A stretch of 64,000 bases of DNA from Gammaproteobacteria bacterium MedPE (GCA_001874365.1 MPDF01000005.1:1-64000); one strand, 5' to 3'. Numbered from the stretch's first letter, positions 27,619 through 37,869 are shown. Numbers and translations are program-made. The notes: generated by a model not told the origin, from the sequence alone.

Positions 27619-29026
27619 GTGAGAATAATCGTTCGATGTCACCAATGTGCTTTTTGTCGATTAAAAACAAGATGACGTGATCGCCTGTCTTAATTTCAGT
27701 TTTATCGTGAGCAATTAATACATCGTTATCACGGACAATGGCACCAATGGTAGCGCCCGGCGGCAGTTTTATATCCATGATACGACGACCCACAACTTTA
27801 GATGTCATCGAATCGCCATTGGCAATCGCTTCAATGGCTTCAGCGGCGCCACGGCGTAACGAATAAACGTTACTGATGTCACCGCGTCTTACATGAGAAA
27901 GTAAGGCAGATATGGTGATTTGTTGCGGTGATATGGTGATGTCAATGTTGGTATCTTCCATCAAATCAGCGTAAACGCTGCGTTGAATTAGCACCATGAC
28001 TTTTTTCGCGCCCATCCGTTTAGCAAGCATCGATGACATGATGTTAGCTTCGTCATCATTAGTTACTGCGATAAAGAGATCTGTTTGCTCAATGTGTTCT
28101 TCGCTTAATAGCTCATGATCTGCGCCATCGCCGACAAATACCGTAGCATTAGTCAATTGTTGAGATAAAGCTTCTGCGCGCTTAGGGTTGCGCTCAATGA
28201 GTTTAACTTGATGGCTTTGTTCTAACTGTTTGGCAAGGCCCGTACCTATATTGCCACCGCCAACAATCATGACGCGTTTATAATGATTTTCAAGTTTTTG
28301 CAGTTCACCCATCACAGCACGAATATGGCCAGTCGCAGCAACAAAGAAAACCTCGTCATCAGCTTCGATAATGGTCGTACCTTGTGGTCGAACAGGACGA
28401 CCTTGTCTAAATATTGCTGCCACGCGAGCGTCAATATTCGGCATATGCTCACGTAACGCTGATAGTGCATGTCCAACAAGTGGGCCACCATAATAGGCTT
28501 TTACAGCAACTAAACTGACTTTCTTATTGGCAAACTGTAAAACTTGTAATGCGCCTGGATAATCTACTAACCGACGAATATAACCGGTTACTAAGGTTTC
28601 TGGCGAAATGAGTTCATCGATAACAAAGCCGCCGTGAGGCTGATTTTTGTCTCGTTTCTTATCATCGTTAAAGCACGCTTTTTTTGAGTGGAATAATCGC
28701 TTAGCGACGCGTAAATAGTCTTCATTTCGAATGCGAGCTATTTTAGTTGGCACCTTATACAAAGAGTAAGCAACGTGACAGGCACTCATGTTTATCTCAT
28801 CAGAATTGGTTACTGCAATGACCAAATCAGCATCGTCGGCCCCTGCATCTAGTAATACCTGCGGATGAGAAGCATGGCCGTGAACAGCGCGTAAATCTAA
28901 TTTATCTTTGAGTTCAGCAAGGGCCGCACGATCACTATCAACAATAGTAATGTCACTGTCTTCACCGACTAAGTTTTCTGCAAGACTACCGCCTACTTGT
29001 CCTGCACCTAAGATAATTATTTTCAC
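27599..29026 (-). CDS. trkA: Trk potassium uptake regulator TrkA
   Basis: Cytoplasmic NAD(H)-binding regulator of TrkH/TrkG. Two RCK-N Rossmann domains start at [16 protein letters not shown] and [13 protein letters not shown], each followed by an RCK-C domain. 475 aa is about 17 longer than E. coli TrkA. The difference is a charged insertion near residues 115-135 ([15 protein letters not shown]) between the first RCK-N domain and the following segment. Last gene of the def-fmt-rsmB-trkA operon, the same order as in E. coli, and it ends opposite the trkH operon. Confidence 0.96.
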   Translation of the reverse strand: MKIIILGAGQVGGSLAENLVGEDSDITIVDSDRAALAELKDKLDLRAVHGHASHPQVLLDAGADDADLVIAVTNSDEINMSACHVAYSLYKVPTKIARIRNEDYLRVAKRLFHSKKACFNDDKKRDKNQPHGGFVIDELISPETLVTGYIRRLVDYPGALQVLQFANKKVSLVAVKAYYGGPLVGHALSALREHMPNIDARVAAIFRQGRPVRPQGTTIIEADDEVFFVAATGHIRAVMGELQKLENHYKRVMIVGGGNIGTGLAKQLEQSHQVKLIERNPKRAEALSQQLTNATVFVGDGADHELLSEEHIEQTDLFIAVTNDDEANIMSSMLAKRMGAKKVMVLIQRSVYADLMEDTNIDITISPQQITISALLSHVRRGDISNVYSLRRGAAEAIEAIANGDSMTSKVVGRRIMDIKLPPGATIGAIVRDNDVLIAHDKTEIKTGDHVILFLIDKKHIGDIERLFSPSAFFL

Positions 29027-29041
29027 GCGACTTACCTTTGT

Positions 29042-30334
29042 TTATCGTTTTTGTAATTTGGCGTAGTAAAAACCATCACTGTCGTTATCGCCAGGTAACA
29101 ACTGCCATCCTGGATTATCAGATGTATCATTTTGATGTAATGGAATTAATTCAGCATCTTGATGACGTTGTAAGAATTTTGCGACTTGTTGACTATTTTC
29201 GTTGGGAAGAATCGAACAAGTTGCATAAACAAGCGTACCGCCAGACTTTAATAGTTTCCAGCTCGCATCGAATATTTGTTGCTGTAATTCGACTAATTGC
29301 TCAATATCGCTATCGCGACGTAGCCACTTTATATCTGGATTACGGCGAATTACACCCGTTGCCGAGCAGGGGGCATCTAATAAAATGCGATCAAATTGCT
29401 TTTTATCCCACCAATCATCAGGTTGGGTACCGTCTCCGCAAATTAACTCTGCGTTGAGGCCAATACGTGTCAGGTTCTGTTGAACACGATCCAATCGTTT
29501 TTCATCACAGTCGAGAGCAACAACCTCAATATCCTTCGTTAATTCAAGGATATGGCACGTTTTACCGCCAGGAGCCGCACAGGCATCTAGAATACGTTCG
29601 CCAGGTTGGGCGCCTAGCAGTTCAGCTGCTTGTTGGGCTGCAATATCTTGCACCGAGCAGGCGCCAATTTCAAAATTTGGCAGAGCTGTTACAGGCAATG
29701 GTTGCGCTAACAAAATACTGTTGTCACCAATTTTACCTGCTGTTGCTTCGATATCTAATGTCGCTAATTGTGCAAGGTATGCATCACGACTTTGCATGGC
29801 GCTGTTGTTACGTAGCCACATCGGCGAGCGTTGGTTATTCGCTTGTAAAACCTGTTGCCACTGTTTCGGGTAGGCAGCTGTTGCACGTTTAATAATCCAT
29901 TTAGGATGGTTAAACGTGATAGGCCCCTTGGTGGGCATTTTTTTAGCAATATTTTCGTGTTGACGTTGCAGGTTTCTGAGGACACCGTTTACGAGATTTT
30001 TAAATTTAGGGCGTTGAATATCTTCAACAGCAGCAACAGTTTCACTAAGCGCTGCATGCGCAGGTACGCGAGTGTGTAACAATTGATAAGCACCGACTAG
30101 CAATAGGTGATGAACAATGCGTTGTTTTCCTTTTAATGGTTGATCCATCAAGGTATTAACAAAGTATTCAAGTTGCGTCAGTTCACGCATTACACCGTAA
30201 GTAATTTCTTGGAGCAATGCTTTGTTTTTTGGGTTATCAATTGATGATTGCGCGTGAGGTAAGGCGGTGGCAAGAGATTCGCCACGTTCTAGTACTGCTG
30301 CTACAGTGTGTGCTGCAAGGGCACGTAAATTCAT
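29042..30334 (-). CDS. rsmB: 16S rRNA (cytosine-967-C5)-methyltransferase RsmB
   Basis: Methylates C967 of 16S rRNA. The N-terminal ~140 residues form a NusB-like RNA-binding domain ([15 protein letters not shown]). The SAM domain has [33 protein letters not shown] and [15 protein letters not shown], which carries the two catalytic cysteines. 430 aa, like E. coli. It overlaps the fmt stop by 4 bases (ATGA), so translation is probably coupled. trkA starts 15 bases later. Confidence 0.97.
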   Translation of the reverse strand: MNLRALAAHTVAAVLERGESLATALPHAQSSIDNPKNKALLQEITYGVMRELTQLEYFVNTLMDQPLKGKQRIVHHLLLVGAYQLLHTRVPAHAALSETVAAVEDIQRPKFKNLVNGVLRNLQRQHENIAKKMPTKGPITFNHPKWIIKRATAAYPKQWQQVLQANNQRSPMWLRNNSAMQSRDAYLAQLATLDIEATAGKIGDNSILLAQPLPVTALPNFEIGACSVQDIAAQQAAELLGAQPGERILDACAAPGGKTCHILELTKDIEVVALDCDEKRLDRVQQNLTRIGLNAELICGDGTQPDDWWDKKQFDRILLDAPCSATGVIRRNPDIKWLRRDSDIEQLVELQQQIFDASWKLLKSGGTLVYATCSILPNENSQQVAKFLQRHQDAELIPLHQNDTSDNPGWQLLPGDNDSDGFYYAKLQKR

Positions 30335-31272
30335 AGTTGACTGCCTACTTCAAATAATGCTTTGCGACTATTTAAAATGTCGTTAATTGCCATTGCTTTT
30401 TTGCCTGGGAATTGCAAATTTAACAACGTGATTGAGCCTTCTGATGTAGCGACGACAATGCCTTTCTTATCTGCGCTAATAATAGTACCCGCGGATGCTG
30501 ATGTTGGCGTGCTATCACTCGTCGCTTGCCAAACTTTGACATTCATTTCTGCGACTTGAAAGTAAGAGACTGGCCACGGATTAAAAGCCCGAATGCAACG
30601 TTCAATGTGCTGAGCGCTGTCATTCCAATCAATTTTAGCTTCATCTTTAGATAGCTTGTGTGCATAGGTTGCTTGTTCATCATTTTGAGCTTCGGCATCG
30701 AGTTTATCTTGGCTCAATAAATCAATGGCTTCAACAAGCGCATTTGGTCCAAGCTCCGCTAATCGATTGTATAAGGTTGCACTTGTTTCATCGCTAGCAA
30801 TATCTAAGCTTGCTTTATATAGCATAGCACCAGTGTCTAAGCCTTTATCCATCTGCATGATGGTGACGCCGCTTTGTGCGTCGCCTGCCCAGATGGCGCG
30901 CTGAATTGGTGCTGCGCCGCGCCACTTTGGTAATAATGAGCCATGAACATTGAGACAGCCAAGGCGAGGTGTGTCTAAAACTGCTTGAGGTAGAATTAAA
31001 CCGTAAGCAACGACAACCATTAAATCTGCATTAAATGCGGCAAGTTCTTGTTGGGTGTCGTTATCGCGCAGTGACTTAGGCTGTATTACTGGTAGGTCAT
31101 GCTCCAATGCTAAGTGCTTTACAGCACTAGCTTGTAACTTTTTTCCACGACCTGATGGTGTATCTTCTTTGGTGTAAACCGCCACAATCTCGTGTGACGA
31201 TTCAATTAAAGAAGCAAGGTGCTTGGCAGCAAAATCTGGTGTGCCAGCAAAAATGATTCGCAATGGTTGCAA
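30331..31272 (-). CDS. fmt: methionyl-tRNA formyltransferase
   Basis: Formylates initiator Met-tRNA with 10-formyl-THF. Visible blocks: [15 protein letters not shown] at the start, [18 protein letters not shown], and the catalytic N-H-D region [17 protein letters not shown] followed by [17 protein letters not shown]. The C-terminal OB domain begins near residue 210. 313 aa is normal. Ten bases after def and directly coupled to rsmB. Confidence 0.98.
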   Translation of the reverse strand: MQPLRIIFAGTPDFAAKHLASLIESSHEIVAVYTKEDTPSGRGKKLQASAVKHLALEHDLPVIQPKSLRDNDTQQELAAFNADLMVVVAYGLILPQAVLDTPRLGCLNVHGSLLPKWRGAAPIQRAIWAGDAQSGVTIMQMDKGLDTGAMLYKASLDIASDETSATLYNRLAELGPNALVEAIDLLSQDKLDAEAQNDEQATYAHKLSKDEAKIDWNDSAQHIERCIRAFNPWPVSYFQVAEMNVKVWQATSDSTPTSASAGTIISADKKGIVVATSEGSITLLNLQFPGKKAMAINDILNSRKALFEVGSQL

Positions 31273-31282
31273 GCTACTTTCC

Positions 31283-31789
31283 TTATTTTGCTAGTAATTT
31301 AGCTTCTTTTTCTAATTTTTTGGTAATTCGCTGGCGCTTTAGCGGCGATAAGTAATCGACAAATACTTTTCCAAGCAGGTGATCAAGTTCGTGTTGAACA
31401 CAGATCGCTAGCAACTCACTGGCATCAAATTCAAATTCTTTACCATCACGGTCTAGTGCTTTAACGGTCACTGCTTCGGCTCTTTCAACGCTTGCATAAA
31501 CGCCAGGAACAGATAAACAGCCTTCTTCGTTCATCATAGACCCTTCGCGCTTAATGATTTCAGGGTTTACCATAATGATTGGCGTGTCTTGATCTTCAGA
31601 ACAGTCCATAACGACAATGCGTTGGTGAATATCAACTTGAGTGGCGGCTAGGCCAACTCCTTTTTCGTCGTACATGGTTTCTAACATGTCGTCGATAATT
31701 TTCTGAGTTTCGCTGGTGACTTCTGCTACAGGTTCTGCAACTGTGCGTAGTCGTTTATCTGGAAATCGTAATACTGTAAGAATGGCCAT
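31283..31789 (-). CDS. def: peptide deformylase
   Basis: Metal-dependent removal of the formyl group from nascent peptides. All three motifs are present: [15 protein letters not shown] with the metal-binding cysteine, and QHELDHLLG with the HExxH histidines and glutamate. 168 aa. First gene of the def-fmt-rsmB-trkA operon, divergent from the LysM-dprA-smg operon as in many Gammaproteobacteria. Confidence 0.98.
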   Translation of the reverse strand: MAILTVLRFPDKRLRTVAEPVAEVTSETQKIIDDMLETMYDEKGVGLAATQVDIHQRIVVMDCSEDQDTPIIMVNPEIIKREGSMMNEEGCLSVPGVYASVERAEAVTVKALDRDGKEFEFDASELLAICVQHELDHLLGKVFVDYLSPLKRQRITKKLEKEAKLLAK

Positions 31790-31934
31790 AATTTTTCTCG
31801 TTCAAACTACCAATCTAATGGTAGGTCCGCTATGAATCTGTGATATGTTGTTATTTTAAACATTTCATCAGCGCTTTGACAGTTTTATCTGGTTGAAGTG
31901 ACTGGATTTTGAGATCATTGTTGCAATATTATTT

Positions 31935-31953
31935 CTTGATTGATTAAATCAAG
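31935..31953. repeat. inverted repeat in the def/LysM divergent spacer
   Basis: CTTGATTGATTAAATCAAG has perfect 7-bp arms around a 5-base centre, about 45 bases before the LysM gene. The following T-rich tract could make it an operator or a leader hairpin. Not assignable to a known regulator. Confidence 0.3.
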
Positions 31954-31996
31954 ATACTTTTAATTTTTTTATGACGATTTACGCAAGGATTTAGCT

Positions 31997-33073
31997 ATGT
32001 GGCGAGTATTGATTTTATGCATTTTTACCTTGGTTGCTCATCAAGTCATTGCAGATGAATTAAAGGTGAAATCTGATTCGCCTAAACGCTATGTGGTCGT
32101 TAAAGGAGATACTTTATGGGATATCTCAAGTAAGTTTTTGTCGACGCCTTGGCGCTGGCCAGAGCTTTGGGGGATGAATAAGCAAATTGCAGATCCTCAT
32201 TGGATTTACCCAGGCGACGTATTGAATCTAGTGATGGTCGATGGAAAGCCACGTATTGTTATTGAACGCGGTAAACCAGCCCTTAAAATGACGCGTCATG
32301 GCCGTAAATCACGCAAGGTTAACCCGATACCAACAATTCCGTTATCAGATATAAAACAACATCTTACAGAGCATCAAATTGTAACGCTCGATGAGTACGA
32401 TGGGCTTGCAGTACTAGTCGGTTCAGAACGCGATACTGTTTTTTATAAACAAACCGATATTGTTTTTGTGAATCAAAAACTTGTTAAAGGCAATAAATAC
32501 GGCATCTATTCTAGAGGCCGTGTTTTTTCATCGCCTAAAACGAATCAAACCTTAGGCTTAGAGCTGAATTTAATTGCAACTGGTGAGGCAACTGAGTCTG
32601 CTGATATTAGTCAATTGAGATTAGAAAGTGTCAAATCACAAGTCAATACTGGGGCAGTTATTATGCCATTGCCTCCAGAAGACCTACCTACTTATTTTTT
32701 GCCGCAAGCAGCGTCTGATAATGTGGCCTCTGAAATCATCGGGTCAGCGAAAATGTATCGTGAGTCTGGTCTAAACGATGTTGTAGTTATTGATGGTGGC
32801 AGTGAGCAAGGCATCAAACAGGGCAATGTATTTAGTGTTTTCCAACCGGGTAAAATTCAATTTGTAGATTCTGATGGTTCAGTACGAGATCCTAACAACT
32901 TTCGTTCATATGACCGTATTAAGACGTATTTTGTTGATGACGAAACACAAAAGTTGCCCAACGTTTATCGTGGAAAAATAATGGTTTTCAGAAGCTTTTC
33001 AAATTTGAGCTATGCTTTAATTATCGATATTAAACGTCCAGTTAGATTAGGTGATGAGTTAATTAACCCTTAG
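31997..33073 (+). CDS. LysM peptidoglycan-binding domain protein
   Basis: A signal peptide (MWRVLILCIFTLVAHQVIA) is followed by one LysM domain at about residues 32-80 (YVVVKGDTLWDISSKFLSTPWRWPELWGMN, shown in two parts: VKGDTLWDIS and PWRWPELWGMNKQI, then WIYPGDVLNL). The remaining ~270 residues are beta-rich and lack a catalytic motif. Probably a periplasmic cell-wall-associated protein. LysM proteins of this kind commonly precede dprA in Shewanella and Vibrio relatives. The dprA start is 45 bases downstream. Confidence 0.9.
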   Translation: MWRVLILCIFTLVAHQVIADELKVKSDSPKRYVVVKGDTLWDISSKFLSTPWRWPELWGMNKQIADPHWIYPGDVLNLVMVDGKPRIVIERGKPALKMTRHGRKSRKVNPIPTIPLSDIKQHLTEHQIVTLDEYDGLAVLVGSERDTVFYKQTDIVFVNQKLVKGNKYGIYSRGRVFSSPKTNQTLGLELNLIATGEATESADISQLRLESVKSQVNTGAVIMPLPPEDLPTYFLPQAASDNVASEIIGSAKMYRESGLNDVVVIDGGSEQGIKQGNVFSVFQPGKIQFVDSDGSVRDPNNFRSYDRIKTYFVDDETQKLPNVYRGKIMVFRSFSNLSYALIIDIKRPVRLGDELINP

Positions 33074-33117
33074 GTATTAATTGTTCATTCTCCTTTTAGG
33101 CGTGATTAGGAGAATGA

Positions 33118-34230
33118 ATGCAACGTTTACATCAGGTCCTCACGTTAGATTTGTTGCCGCAATTAGGTGTTTACCGCCTATTGCAGCGTTTGAGTGGACT
33201 CGATGCATTTCAATTATTTAACTTAACAGGCCCTCAACTTAAAGCGCTTGGATTTAGTACTTCACAGATTTCATTAATTCAACATCCTCCTATCGATAAG
33301 CTTACAGCCATAGAGCATTGGTTGGCGCAGCAACCTAATCGATATGTGATGAGTTATTTTGATGATCATTATCCGCCATTACTAAAAGAAATCTCTTCCC
33401 CGCCTTTGTTGCTTTTTTGCCAAGGGAATATCGGTTTAATGCATTCGCCGCAAGTGGCAATGGTCGGAAGTCGAGCAGCAACTGTATCAGGCAAAGAAAC
33501 TGCAAAACGGTTAGCCTATGAATTAGCTGCTCATGGAATTTGTGTTACTAGTGGGTTAGCGGCTGGAATTGATAGCTGCGCTCATCGAGGTGCACTAAAT
33601 GCACAGGGGCCGACCATTGCAGTGATGGGCTGCGGATTAAACACTATCTATCCTAAATCTAATGTGTCTTTGGCGAGTGAAATTATTAACCATGGGTTAT
33701 TGATATCGGAGTTTTGGCCAGATGTCACACCTAAAGCATCACAATTTCCCAGACGAAACCGCATTGTTAGTGGTTTATCTTTAGGGGTTGTTGTCGTTGA
33801 AGCGGCTGATAAAAGTGGTTCTCTCATCACGGCTCGTCTTGCGGCCGAGCAAAATAGAGAGGTATTTGCTGTACCTGGTTCTGTTAACAATCCGAAAGTG
33901 GCAGGTTGCCACAAATTAATTAATCAAGGAGCTAAACTTATTACTAGTGTGGCCGATATTTTAGAAGAGCTTACTCACTACAATCTCGTTCGAGGTGTAG
34001 AAAATACTGAGGAAGGCTCACAAGACAACATTCTCACGTGTTCAGATCCGGAATCTTCTGTTGATCCTGTATTAATTAATATAGGTTTTGATACAACAGC
34101 AGTTGATGTTATTGCACATCGATGTAATTTAACGATTGAACAAGTGCTCGAGCGCCTTTTGATGCTTGAATTGTCCGGCCATGTTAGTTCTCAACCTGGT
34201 GGTTATATTCGTATTAAGGGGGCTATTTAA
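33118..34230 (+). CDS. dprA: DNA processing protein DprA
   Basis: Loads RecA on incoming single-stranded DNA during natural transformation; also found in non-competent bacteria. The Rossmann-like core has GSRAATVSGKETAKRLA, CVTSGLAAGIDSCAHRGAL, MGCGLNTIYP and FPRRNRIVSGLSLGVVVVEA (around residues 115-235). A SAM-like N-terminal region and a winged-helix C-terminal domain (residues ~310-370) complete the 370 aa protein. Its stop overlaps the smg start by one base. The same dprA-smg pair occurs in E. coli. Confidence 0.95.
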   Translation: MQRLHQVLTLDLLPQLGVYRLLQRLSGLDAFQLFNLTGPQLKALGFSTSQISLIQHPPIDKLTAIEHWLAQQPNRYVMSYFDDHYPPLLKEISSPPLLLFCQGNIGLMHSPQVAMVGSRAATVSGKETAKRLAYELAAHGICVTSGLAAGIDSCAHRGALNAQGPTIAVMGCGLNTIYPKSNVSLASEIINHGLLISEFWPDVTPKASQFPRRNRIVSGLSLGVVVVEAADKSGSLITARLAAEQNREVFAVPGSVNNPKVAGCHKLINQGAKLITSVADILEELTHYNLVRGVENTEEGSQDNILTCSDPESSVDPVLINIGFDTTAVDVIAHRCNLTIEQVLERLLMLELSGHVSSQPGGYIRIKGAI

Positions 34231-34703
34231 TGTTTGAATGTCTTATGTATTTATTTGAAAACTATAATCATAGTGAGATGGACGTGATGATGGAAAACAA
34301 AATCCTGACTGATGAGTTATCAGAAGCTGGCTTTCAAAAAGATGCTGTATTTAAAGCATTGGCGTGGATTGAAGGCTTAGCCGATATGCAAAATCGTTTA
34401 GATTACTCAGCACAATCGCAACAACCTGTGCAATCTGTTCGTGTTTTTACGTCTAATGAATGTGTGCAATTAGATAAAGAATGTCGTGGCTTTGTTTATT
34501 TTCTTGAAACTATCGGTGTATTGAATCCTGAAACTCGCGAAATGGTCATTGACCGAGCAACACAGATTGAAAGTAAATCCTTTTCCGTTGATGATCTTAA
34601 GTGGGTTGTACTCATGGTGTTATTTAATTTGCCTGATCAACAGGCTGCCTTTACTCAATTGGAAGGGTTAATGTTTGATGAAGGTGGCGGGACCATGCAT
34701 TAA
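34230..34703 (+). CDS. smg: Smg protein (DUF494)
   Basis: 157-residue acidic protein of the Smg family with the hallmark N terminus MFECLMYLFENY and a DUF494 body. Function is unknown; it is conserved next to dprA in Gammaproteobacteria. In E. coli yrdD and tsaC follow smg, whereas here those genes are about 23-27 kb to the left and siroheme genes follow instead. A hairpin at 34728-34751 ends the operon. Confidence 0.94.
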   Translation: MFECLMYLFENYNHSEMDVMMENKILTDELSEAGFQKDAVFKALAWIEGLADMQNRLDYSAQSQQPVQSVRVFTSNECVQLDKECRGFVYFLETIGVLNPETREMVIDRATQIESKSFSVDDLKWVVLMVLFNLPDQQAAFTQLEGLMFDEGGGTMH

Positions 34704-34727
34704 CTAGTAATTAGTATCAAATATTAG

Positions 34728-34751
34728 AACCGCTAACTTAGCGGTTTTTTT
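34728..34751 (+). terminator. terminator of the LysM-dprA-smg operon
   Basis: AACCGCT pairs with AGCGGTT (extendable by A/T pairs) followed by a run of seven T, 25 bases after the smg stop. Confidence 0.85.
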
Positions 34752-34852
34752 AGCTTTGTTGTACTTTGTTATAACTAATAAGTTAAAAACTGTTGTTTGT
34801 TATTCCAAATAAGTATACTTTTGTTGGTATTACGATGATCGGGTAATAAACA

Positions 34853-35704
34853 ATGAGTAATTTAATTCAACAAATAGCAAGTAAAAGCGTGTTCGCCAGA
34901 GGCGAAGTTGCTTTGGTTGGGGCGGGCCCAGGTGATCCCGAGTTGTTAACTATTAAGGCGTTACGTTTTATTGAACAAGCTGATGTTGCTGTTTATGATC
35001 GCTTAGTTAGCCCGGAAATCATGTCATTGCTCAGCGACGACTGTGAATTAATTTATGTTGGTAAAAAACAAGCCGATCATCGTTTAACTCAAGATAAAAT
35101 TAATGAATTACTAGCAGAACAAGCCAAGTTAGGTAAACGTGTTTTACGTCTTAAAGGTGGCGATCCCTTTATATTTGGTCGTGGTGGTGAAGAAGCGCTT
35201 CATTTATTGGCTCAAGGAGTCAGCTGTCATGTGGCACCGGGAATGACTGCTGCTTCATCCTGTGCAGCCTATGCTGGCATACCGCTAACTCATCGTGGTG
35301 TTGCACAAGGCTGTAGTTTTATTACGGGTCATCTGCAGACCGAGGGTCGCTTGGATTTACCATGGCCTGCGTTGAGTATTGATTCGCAAACTATTGTTTT
35401 TTATATGGGTATTAATACGTTAGAAACAATCAAGCAGCAGCTGATAGCTCATGGGCGTAGCCCTGATACGCCTGCTGCAATTATTGAGAAAGGAACGCGC
35501 CCCGAGCAAAAAACAATTCGTGGGACCTTAACGTCATTACCTGAGTTAGTTAAGCAACACGATATAAAGCCGCCTTCATTAATTATTATTGGTCAGGTGG
35601 TTAATCAGTTTGACGAGCAGAATTTAAATAATAACGGCTATTTTCAAGCCATAGAGTCCGAAGATGCAGTATTTTCCGATTTTCGTCGATACACAGCAGC
35701 TTAA
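34853..35704 (+). CDS. cobA: uroporphyrinogen-III C-methyltransferase (SUMT)
   Basis: Two SAM-dependent methylations convert uroporphyrinogen III to precorrin-2 for siroheme (and B12). It contains VGAGPGDPELLTIKAL, YDRLVSPEIM, LRLKGGDPFIFGRGGEEA, PGMTAASSCAAYAGIPLTHRG and VFYMGIN. At 283 aa it is a single-domain SUMT, equivalent to the C-terminal half of CysG. Its last 41 bases overlap the next gene, which holds the other CysG activities, so the pair functions as a split siroheme synthase. Confidence 0.95.
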   Translation: MSNLIQQIASKSVFARGEVALVGAGPGDPELLTIKALRFIEQADVAVYDRLVSPEIMSLLSDDCELIYVGKKQADHRLTQDKINELLAEQAKLGKRVLRLKGGDPFIFGRGGEEALHLLAQGVSCHVAPGMTAASSCAAYAGIPLTHRGVAQGCSFITGHLQTEGRLDLPWPALSIDSQTIVFYMGINTLETIKQQLIAHGRSPDTPAAIIEKGTRPEQKTIRGTLTSLPELVKQHDIKPPSLIIIGQVVNQFDEQNLNNNGYFQAIESEDAVFSDFRRYTAA

Positions 35705-36617
35705 TGTTTTAGTGGTTGGCGGTGGCGAAGTTGCCACCCGAAAAGTAGAGCTTCTACTTAAGAGTCATGCCTGTATAACTGTGGTAGCTCCTGATTTATC
35801 TCATGATATTCAGACACTTGTCAATGAAGGACGTGTCGAGCATATCGATGGTCTTTATCATGAATCTATGTTGGCGGGTCGTCGGCTTGTTTTTGTTGCA
35901 ACCGCTAATAATGAACTAAATGCTCAAATTAGTACGCAAGCCAAAGCACGTAACATTTTTGCCAATGTTGTTGATTCACAAGCGCTATGTCATTTCATTA
36001 CCCCGTCTATTATCGACCGTTCTCCGATGGTTTTTGCCATAAGTAGCGAAGGCGCTGCACCAGTACTGGTGCGTTATTGGCGTGAGCGATTAGAAAGTAT
36101 CATTCCATTGGTGCTGGGTAAGGTTGCAAGCTTTTCTGGTGCCAAGCGTCAAACAATCAAAGACAGATTTAGTGATGGTAATCAGCGACGTCGCTTTTGG
36201 GAGCGTTTTTTTTCGTCGGGTGACAGTGATAATGTGTCAAAGTTAGACGGGCTATTTGAACGATTGCTAAATAAAGAACAACAGGTCGATGGTGTGGACG
36301 GTGAGCTTTATATGATACAAACAACTGATGCACAAATGTTATCTCTGGCAGCTCTGCGTCATATGCAGCAATCTGATATTGCGTTAGTTGATGATAATAT
36401 TGATGACCAAATTATTGAGCTAGTTCGGCGAGATGCGAATATTTCAAAATTAAATCAATTAGATAGATTAAATCAGATCGAACGATTATTAAAAGATAAT
36501 CAACGGGTGTGTATCTTAACTAATGAACCCTTGGCGGAATGGCAAGGTGTTTATCAACAATTTTCTGAAGGTTTCACGGTGCGTCAGTTTAATTCTGCGC
36601 TATCAATTAACGAGTGA
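35664..36617 (+). CDS. precorrin-2 dehydrogenase / sirohydrochlorin ferrochelatase with decayed SUMT-like tail
   Basis: Equivalent to the N-terminal half of CysG: NAD-dependent oxidation of precorrin-2 and iron insertion to give siroheme. The Rossmann motif VVGGGEVATRKVELLL is at residues 17-32. NVVD (D104) and FAISSEGAAP (S128) keep the catalytic aspartate and the serine of E. coli CysG at the same numbers. Residues ~150-185 give the CysG dimer region (RRRFWERFF). Residues ~212-290 then align with the start of SUMT (GELYMIQTTDAQ, ALRHMQQSDIALVDDN, IIELVRRDAN) but lack GAGPGD and GGDPFIFGRG, so this domain should have no methyltransferase activity. cobA just upstream supplies it. Confidence 0.9.
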   Translation: MQYFPIFVDTQQLNVLVVGGGEVATRKVELLLKSHACITVVAPDLSHDIQTLVNEGRVEHIDGLYHESMLAGRRLVFVATANNELNAQISTQAKARNIFANVVDSQALCHFITPSIIDRSPMVFAISSEGAAPVLVRYWRERLESIIPLVLGKVASFSGAKRQTIKDRFSDGNQRRRFWERFFSSGDSDNVSKLDGLFERLLNKEQQVDGVDGELYMIQTTDAQMLSLAALRHMQQSDIALVDDNIDDQIIELVRRDANISKLNQLDRLNQIERLLKDNQRVCILTNEPLAEWQGVYQQFSEGFTVRQFNSALSINE

Positions 36618-36628
36618 TAGCGCTAGAG

Positions 36629-36653
36629 TAAGCTCATTATTAGTTTGAGCTTA
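36629..36653 (+). terminator. weak hairpin after the siroheme gene pair
   Basis: TAAGCTCA pairs with TGAGCTTA (8 bp) around a 9-base loop. The T-tract is poor (TTGAATTGTT), so it may only partly terminate. Confidence 0.4.
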
Positions 36654-36663
36654 TTGAATTGTT

Positions 36664-37113
36664 ATGAATATTTGGGTCGATGCCGACGCTTGTCCTGTTG
36701 TTATTAAAGAAATCTTATATCGCGCGGCTCATCGCGCCAAAATTTCCATGACGTTGGTGGCTAATCATGCACTGACAACGCCTCCTTCCCCCTATATTAA
36801 AACACAAGTCGTGTTGAGCGGATTTGATGTCGCTGATGATGAAATTGTTAAACAAGTTGAGCCTAACGATTTAGTGATTACTAGTGATATTCCACTCGCT
36901 GATGAAGTCATCACTAAGAAAGCGAAAGCATTGAGTCCGCGTGGTGAGCTGTATACCAAGGCTAATATTAAAGCGAGATTAAATATTCGTGATTTTATGG
37001 ATACTATGCGGGCTAGTGGTGTTCATACCGGGGGGCAAGCTCCGTTAAGTCAAACCGATCGCCAAAACTTCGCGAATCATCTCGATTCTATTATCCGCAA
37101 GGCACAGTCTTAA
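36664..37113 (+). CDS. yaiI: YaiI/YqxD family protein (DUF188)
   Basis: 149 residues with the DUF188 N terminus [20 protein letters not shown] and blocks [23 protein letters not shown] and [20 protein letters not shown]. The fold is PIN-like and the aspartates suggest a metal-dependent nuclease, but the function is not established. It directly abuts the SDR gene (stop 37111-37113, start 37114). Confidence 0.95.
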   Translation: MNIWVDADACPVVIKEILYRAAHRAKISMTLVANHALTTPPSPYIKTQVVLSGFDVADDEIVKQVEPNDLVITSDIPLADEVITKKAKALSPRGELYTKANIKARLNIRDFMDTMRASGVHTGGQAPLSQTDRQNFANHLDSIIRKAQS

Positions 37114-37869
37114 ATGACGTCTCCAATAAAAGTAGCATTGATCACCGGTGCTAGTCGTGGCATTGGCGCTGCAACAGCTCGAATATTAGCGCATAAAGGT
37201 TACCGAATTTGCATTAATTACCGTGATAATCATCAAGCGGCAATAGAGCTACAACAAGAATTATTGGCAATATGTGAGCATGTGATAATCAAACAGGCAG
37301 ATATTGCAAAAGAATCTGACGTTATTGAACTCTTTGAGTGCATTGATGAAGAACTAGGAACCATCACCGCGTTAGTGAATAACGCTGGTATTTTGAAACA
37401 ACAGTGCCGCCTGCAAGACCTAACAGCTGAGCGAATTAATGAGATTTTTCAGACTAATGTCACTGGTAGTTTTTTATGTGCTCGTGAAGCCGTGAAAAGA
37501 ATGTCGACAGGGCTAGGTGGTCAAGGTGGTGCAATAGTTAATGTTAGCTCCGCAGCGTCATACACTGGCGCGCCACGTGAATATGTCGACTATGCAGCCT
37601 CTAAAGGTGCGATGGACAGTATGACGAAGGGGTTGTCATTAGAAGTCGCCGCTGAAGGCATTCGGGTTAATAGTGTACGGCCTGGCTGTATTTATACAGG
37701 CATGCACGCTGATGGTGGTGAAGCAGGTCGAGTGGATAGACTTGCGCCATTAATTCCGATGCAGCGTGGCGGGCAGCCAGAAGAGGTGGCTAACGCTATT
37801 GCATGGTTATTATCTGACGAAGCATCATATGCGACAGGCACTTTTATCGACCTTGCTGGTGGCCGATAA
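37114..37869 (+). CDS. SDR family oxidoreductase
   Basis: Short-chain dehydrogenase/reductase, 251 aa. TGASRGIGAATARIL binds NAD(P) at residues 10-24. NNAG, the catalytic serine region VNVSSAASYTG, and YAASKGAMD (YxxxK) are intact. RPGCIYTGMHADGG follows. It resembles glucose/3-oxoacyl-ACP reductase-type SDRs and the substrate cannot be told from sequence. Convergent with the DUF2959 gene 16 bases away. Confidence 0.92.
   Translation: MTSPIKVALITGASRGIGAATARILAHKGYRICINYRDNHQAAIELQQELLAICEHVIIKQADIAKESDVIELFECIDEELGTITALVNNAGILKQQCRLQDLTAERINEIFQTNVTGSFLCAREAVKRMSTGLGGQGGAIVNVSSAASYTGAPREYVDYAASKGAMDSMTKGLSLEVAAEGIRVNSVRPGCIYTGMHADGGEAGRVDRLAPLIPMQRGGQPEEVANAIAWLLSDEASYATGTFIDLAGGR

Noticed and set aside
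28999-29041. Separate promoter and gene between rsmB and trkA
   Set aside because: Only a 15-base gap; the genes form one operon.
29038-29892. Two long plus-strand open frames (139 and 141 codons) over the rsmB gene
   Set aside because: rsmB on the minus strand has all its catalytic motifs. The plus-strand frames encode no recognisable domain and have no ribosome binding site.
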